Source of the DNA: Alphaproteobacteria bacterium
GTDB lineage: Bacteria; Pseudomonadota; Alphaproteobacteria; Ferrovibrionales; Ferrovibrionaceae
Length of the DNA stretch: 64,000 nucleotides
Assembly (NCBI GenBank): GCA_947473805.1
Contig: CANJGB010000016.1
Span: forward strand, 1 to 64,000
Direction: 5' to 3'
In this document: in pieces, positions 60,753-64,000 of the stretch
Numbering within the stretch: position 1 is the stretch's first letter
Layout of the letters: every line of letters starts with the position of its first letter
The notes under the pieces: generated by a model
Told to the model about the DNA's origin: nothing
Databases searched by the model: none
Seen by the model: only the letters and a program-made list of their open reading frames with translations
Program-made: the position numbers and the translations under genes

Positions 60753-60833
60753 CGCGCTTCTGCACGAGCGTGATCGACGCGGAACCGGGTACATGCAATG
60801 CTCCCTGCGTTATTCATCGTGAAGGGACAGCAC

Positions 60834-61751
60834 ATGCTTCGTCTCGTACTTGGCGCCTTGGCCGCCATAGCGTTGTCTGTGCCGGCCATCGCCCAGGTCG
60901 AGCCCTTCCCCTCTGGCTTCCAGACCCGCGAAGTCGCCACTAACGGGACGTCGCTGCACGTCCGCCTCGGCGGCCGGGGGCCAGCGGTGCTGCTGCTGCA
61001 CGGCTACGGCGAGACCGGCGACATGTGGGCGCCGCTGGCGGCCGACCTGGCCCGTGACCACACCGTTGTGGCACCCGACCTGCGCGGCATGGGGCTCTCG
61101 GCCAAGCCGCGCGACGGCTACGACAAGAAGACGCAAGGCAAGGATATGATCGGCCTGCTCGACGCGCTGAAGATCGAAAAGGTTGACCTCGTCACCCACG
61201 ACATCGGCAACATGGTGGGCTACGCCCTTGCGGCCCAGTACCCGGCCCGGATTACCCGCTTCGTAATTATGGACGCGCCGGTCCCCGGCATCGGTCCGTG
61301 GGATGAAATCCTGCGCATGCCATTGCTGTGGCATTTCAATTTCCGCGGAACCGATGCCGAGCGCCTCGTCGCGGGGCGCGAGCGCATCTATCTCGACCGC
61401 TTATGGAACGAGTTCTCGGCCGATCCGAGGAAGTTCAGCGAGGCCTCGCGCCAGCACTATGCCAAGCTGTATGCCCGGCCAGGCGCCATGCATGCCGGCT
61501 TCAACCAGTTCGCCGCCTTCGGCCAGGATGCGATCGACAACAAGGCCTTCCTGGCCGCCGGCAAGCTGACGATGCCGGTACTGGCGGTTGGCGGCGACAA
61601 GTCGTTCGGGCCGACCATGGCGGTCGTCATGCGGTTTACGGCGACAGACGTCACGGAAGCGGTGATCGGAAACTCCGGCCACTGGCTGATGGAAGAGCAG
61701 CCCAAGGCAACCACCGCCGTCGTCCGCGCGTTCCTCGACAAGAAAAGCTAG
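60834..61751 (+). CDS. Exported alpha/beta hydrolase, epoxide-hydrolase-like
   Basis: 305 residues from the ATG with AAGGGAC upstream. Signal peptide ends near AIAQ (20). The oxyanion motif is LLHGYGE (55-61); the nucleophile position is Asp123 in THDIGNMVG, and the His is 283 (NSGHW), the epoxide hydrolase/dehalogenase style rather than Ser. Cap domain about 145-215. Four bases overlap the end of the convergent RND gene. Confidence 0.9.
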   Translation: MLRLVLGALAAIALSVPAIAQVEPFPSGFQTREVATNGTSLHVRLGGRGPAVLLLHGYGETGDMWAPLAADLARDHTVVAPDLRGMGLSAKPRDGYDKKTQGKDMIGLLDALKIEKVDLVTHDIGNMVGYALAAQYPARITRFVIMDAPVPGIGPWDEILRMPLLWHFNFRGTDAERLVAGRERIYLDRLWNEFSADPRKFSEASRQHYAKLYARPGAMHAGFNQFAAFGQDAIDNKAFLAAGKLTMPVLAVGGDKSFGPTMAVVMRFTATDVTEAVIGNSGHWLMEEQPKATTAVVRAFLDKKS

Positions 61752-64000
61752 CGCATCTCTGGCGGGGCGGCCGCGGACAGGAAGCCATCCGCCGGCGGCG
61801 CGCTTGAAATGGCATCGTCTTCCTTTGGCTTGCGCACGCGGAACCAGGCGGCATAGAGCGCCGGCAGGAACAGCAGCGTCAGCAGCGTGGCTACCGCAAG
61901 GCCGCCCATGATAGCCACCGCCATCGGCCCCCAGAAATCCGATAGGCTGAGCGGGATCATGGCCAGGATCGCCGCCGCTGCCGTCAGGCAGATGGGTCGC
62001 GCGCGGCGCACCGTGGCGTCGATGATCGCCTGCCAGGGGTGGTGTCCGACGGCGATGTCCTGACCGATCTGGTCGACCAGGATGACCGAGTTGCGCATGA
62101 TCATGCCGGCCAGCGCGATAGTGCCCAGCAGCGCGACGAAGCCGAACGGCTGGCCCGAGATCAGCAGCGCCGCGCTGACCCCGATAATCCCGAGTGGCGC
62201 GGTGAGGAACACCAGCGCCAGCTTCGAGAAGCTCTGCAGCTGCACCATCAGGATGGTAAGCATGATCAGCACCATCAGCGGCATCAGCGCGAAGATCGAG
62301 TTGTTGCCCTTGGCCGCCTCTTCGACCACGCCGCCGGCCTCAATACGATAGCCATCAGGAATGTGCGCCCGAATGACGGCGAGCGCCGGGTCAATCTGCG
62401 CGGTCACGACGGGCGCCTGGGTATCGTCACGGATATCGGCACGGACGGTGAGCTGCAGTTCCCGGTCGCGGCGCCACAGGATCGGCTCTTCCAGCGCATA
62501 GCGGATGCGCGCCACCTGGTCGAGCGTCACGGTCGCACCTGTCGCCGTCTTCAGGTTGACGTTGCGCAGGTCGCCCAGCCCTACGCGCTCCTCGGGTACC
62601 GCACGTACGATAACCTCGATGGTCTCACGTCCGTCGCGGAACTGGGTCACCGGCTGGCCGGACAAGATCAGGCCCAGCGTGCTCGATAGGTCAGCCATGC
62701 TGATGCCAAGCGCGCGCGCCTTGTCATAGTCGACGTCGAGCTGGACCACCTTGGTCAGCTCGTTCCACTGCAGGTTTGTCTCGCGCGTATGCAGATTCGC
62801 GCGGACAGCAGTGGCGACTTCCTCGGCGATTTCTCGAATCTTCTGCGCATCCTCGCCGGTGACGCGGAACTGCACCGGATAGCCGACCGGCGGACCGTTC
62901 TCGAGCCGGTTGATGCGGCCGCGAAGATCGACGAACTCCTCGTCCAGGGCAGTTTGGACGCGGGCATAGACACGCTCGCGTTCCTTGTTGCCCTTGGTCA
63001 TCACCACGATCTGGGCGAAGTTCGATGCCGGCAGTTCGGCATTCAGGGGCAAATAGAAGCGCGGACTGCCGGCGCCGATATAGGTGGCGTAGAAGGCAAT
63101 GTCGGGATCGCCGGCCAGCAGCTTTTCCAGACGCAAAGCCGCCGCCTCGGTCGCGCGGATTGAACTGCCTTCCGGCAGGCGCAGGTCGACCAGCAGTTCC
63201 GGGCGCGACGAGGACGGGAAGAATTGTTGCGGCACGAAGCGGAACGCCAAGACCGAGGCCACGAACACCAGAACCGTGACTACGACCACCGTCTTGCGCC
63301 AGATCACGCACCAGGTGACGACAGCGCGTAGCCCGCGATAAAGGCGTCCGCCATGCACACCGTGCTCGTTCTGGCCGGGCTTCGGTGCCGGCAGCAGCTT
63401 GTAGCCAAGGTAGGGCGTGAAGATCACCGCCACCAGCCATGAAATCAGCAGGGCGATGAAGGTGACCCAGAAGATCGCGCCGGTATACTCGCCCGCCGCC
63501 GACGAGGCAAAGCCGACCGGCACGAAACCGGCAGCGGTGATCAACGTGCCGGACAGCATGGGAAAGGCCGTCGAGGTATAGGCGAAGGCGGCCGCCTTGG
63601 CGCGGTCCATGCCCTCGGCCAGCTTCACCGCCATCATCTCGACCGCGATAATCGCGTCGTCCACCAGCAGACCAAGGGCGATGATCAGCGCGCCCAGCGA
63701 GATGCGGTGGAACTGGATGCCGGCTGCCTGCATTATGACGAAGGTAATCGACAGCACCAGCGGCACGCTGAGCGCGACGACGAAACCCGTACGCATGCCC
63801 AGTGTCAGGAAGCTGACCGCCAGCACGATGGCCAACGCCTCGGCGAGCGCATCGATAAATTCCTCGAACGACCGCTCAACCACCTGCGGCTGGTTGGCCA
63901 CGGTATGGAGTTCCACGCCAACCGGCAGTTCGGTCTTGATCTTCTTGAGTTCCGCGTCCAGCGCCTTGCCCATTTCCAGGTTGTTGCCGGTCTTGGCCAT
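61748..64000 (-). CDS. RND efflux transporter permease, C-terminal 750 residues
   Basis: The protein runs off the right edge on its 5' side, so only the C-terminal about three quarters are present. It has large periplasmic loops, GLLVDDAIIAVE (the proton-relay Asp pair region of RND pumps), SGTLITAAGFVP and GTIALAGMIMRNSVILVDQI near the end. This is of the HAE-type drug/metabolite exporter group, which works with a membrane-fusion protein and outer-membrane channel; these would be upstream, outside the window. The C-terminus carries a short Ser/Ala/Pro tail. Confidence 0.92.
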   Translation of the reverse strand: MAKTGNNLEMGKALDAELKKIKTELPVGVELHTVANQPQVVERSFEEFIDALAEALAIVLAVSFLTLGMRTGFVVALSVPLVLSITFVIMQAAGIQFHRISLGALIIALGLLVDDAIIAVEMMAVKLAEGMDRAKAAAFAYTSTAFPMLSGTLITAAGFVPVGFASSAAGEYTGAIFWVTFIALLISWLVAVIFTPYLGYKLLPAPKPGQNEHGVHGGRLYRGLRAVVTWCVIWRKTVVVVTVLVFVASVLAFRFVPQQFFPSSSRPELLVDLRLPEGSSIRATEAAALRLEKLLAGDPDIAFYATYIGAGSPRFYLPLNAELPASNFAQIVVMTKGNKERERVYARVQTALDEEFVDLRGRINRLENGPPVGYPVQFRVTGEDAQKIREIAEEVATAVRANLHTRETNLQWNELTKVVQLDVDYDKARALGISMADLSSTLGLILSGQPVTQFRDGRETIEVIVRAVPEERVGLGDLRNVNLKTATGATVTLDQVARIRYALEEPILWRRDRELQLTVRADIRDDTQAPVVTAQIDPALAVIRAHIPDGYRIEAGGVVEEAAKGNNSIFALMPLMVLIMLTILMVQLQSFSKLALVFLTAPLGIIGVSAALLISGQPFGFVALLGTIALAGMIMRNSVILVDQIGQDIAVGHHPWQAIIDATVRRARPICLTAAAAILAMIPLSLSDFWGPMAVAIMGGLAVATLLTLLFLPALYAAWFRVRKPKEDDAISSAPPADGFLSAAAPPEMR

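Noticed and set aside
1-64000. tRNA, rRNA or CRISPR features
   Set aside because: No array of spaced repeats and no cloverleaf or rRNA-like stretch was noticed by eye; a covariance-model run would settle tRNAs.

Overview
The window reads as a GC-rich (about 65%) chromosomal segment from an alphaproteobacterium, probably of the Rhodospirillales type. This rests on gene content: an ilvE / petP (MarR) / petR / histidine kinase block, a separate petABC operon for cytochrome bc1, a phasin gene, UbiK, YbjN-proC, lgt-midA, pgsA with molybdopterin genes, and alphaproteobacterial families such as DUF1285, DUF6111 and PAS_5. No rRNA, tRNA, CRISPR array or prophage was recognised. The only transposable-element trace is the end of an IS3-family element at the left edge.

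Layout. 1-510: IS end and a small Cys-containing protein. 768-6942: macro-domain protein, EamA exporter, gamma-glutamyltransferase, small ion channel, P1 aminopeptidase and an oligopeptide-binding protein, a possible peptide-salvage neighbourhood. 7004-10432: AI-2E transporter, VOC protein, MdtD-like MFS pump, small lipoprotein. 10468-13486: pgsA-mobB-moeA-moaD-moaE, ending in a bidirectional terminator shared with ilvE. 14511-17014: petP-petR-kinase. 17144-22076: an unknown protein, PAS_5, tRNA-binding protein, a phasin with a Met-rich repeat, TetR/COQ9-like protein, proC, ybjN-like, ubiK. 22180-32161: lgt-midA, then an accessory block (SnoaL, small membrane protein, Bug receptor, sterol desaturase-like), then pgeF-lipoprotein, prs-rplY-pth-ychF.

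32183-36804 is the most accessory-looking part: amidohydrolase, two MaoC-like proteins, dienelactone hydrolase, an arginine (phosphagen) kinase interrupted by one in-frame TAG, and a VOC protein. 36809-42440: apt-mtnP, petABC with a strong terminator, trmL-hemF. 42505-46365: a secreted protein, a 25-residue Lys/Ala/Val mini-protein with its own terminator, and the cca-DUF6111-Nudix-DUF1285 operon. 46456-53179: MoxR ATPase, DUF58, BatA/DUF4159 and VWA-like membrane proteins, one tightly coupled operon. 53260-58337: GNAT, then a LysR regulator divergent from a DoxX / glutathionyl-hydroquinone reductase / pirin / DODA-type dioxygenase operon that looks like a quinone or aromatic-stress unit. 58392-64000: MscS channel, exported epoxide-hydrolase-like protein, and an RND pump running off the window.

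The most notable observation is the interrupted arginine kinase. Phosphagen kinases are rare in bacteria. Both halves keep the catalytic residues at the family spacing, the stop is one codon in a colinear frame, an ATG with an AGGAG motif upstream directly follows the stop, and the locus is visibly lower in GC than its neighbours. Next are the mini histone-like gene, the MoxR/DUF58/DUF4159 membrane operon, and several candidate RNA or DNA regulatory elements (hemF SD palindrome, prs-rplY leader hairpins, phasin operator).
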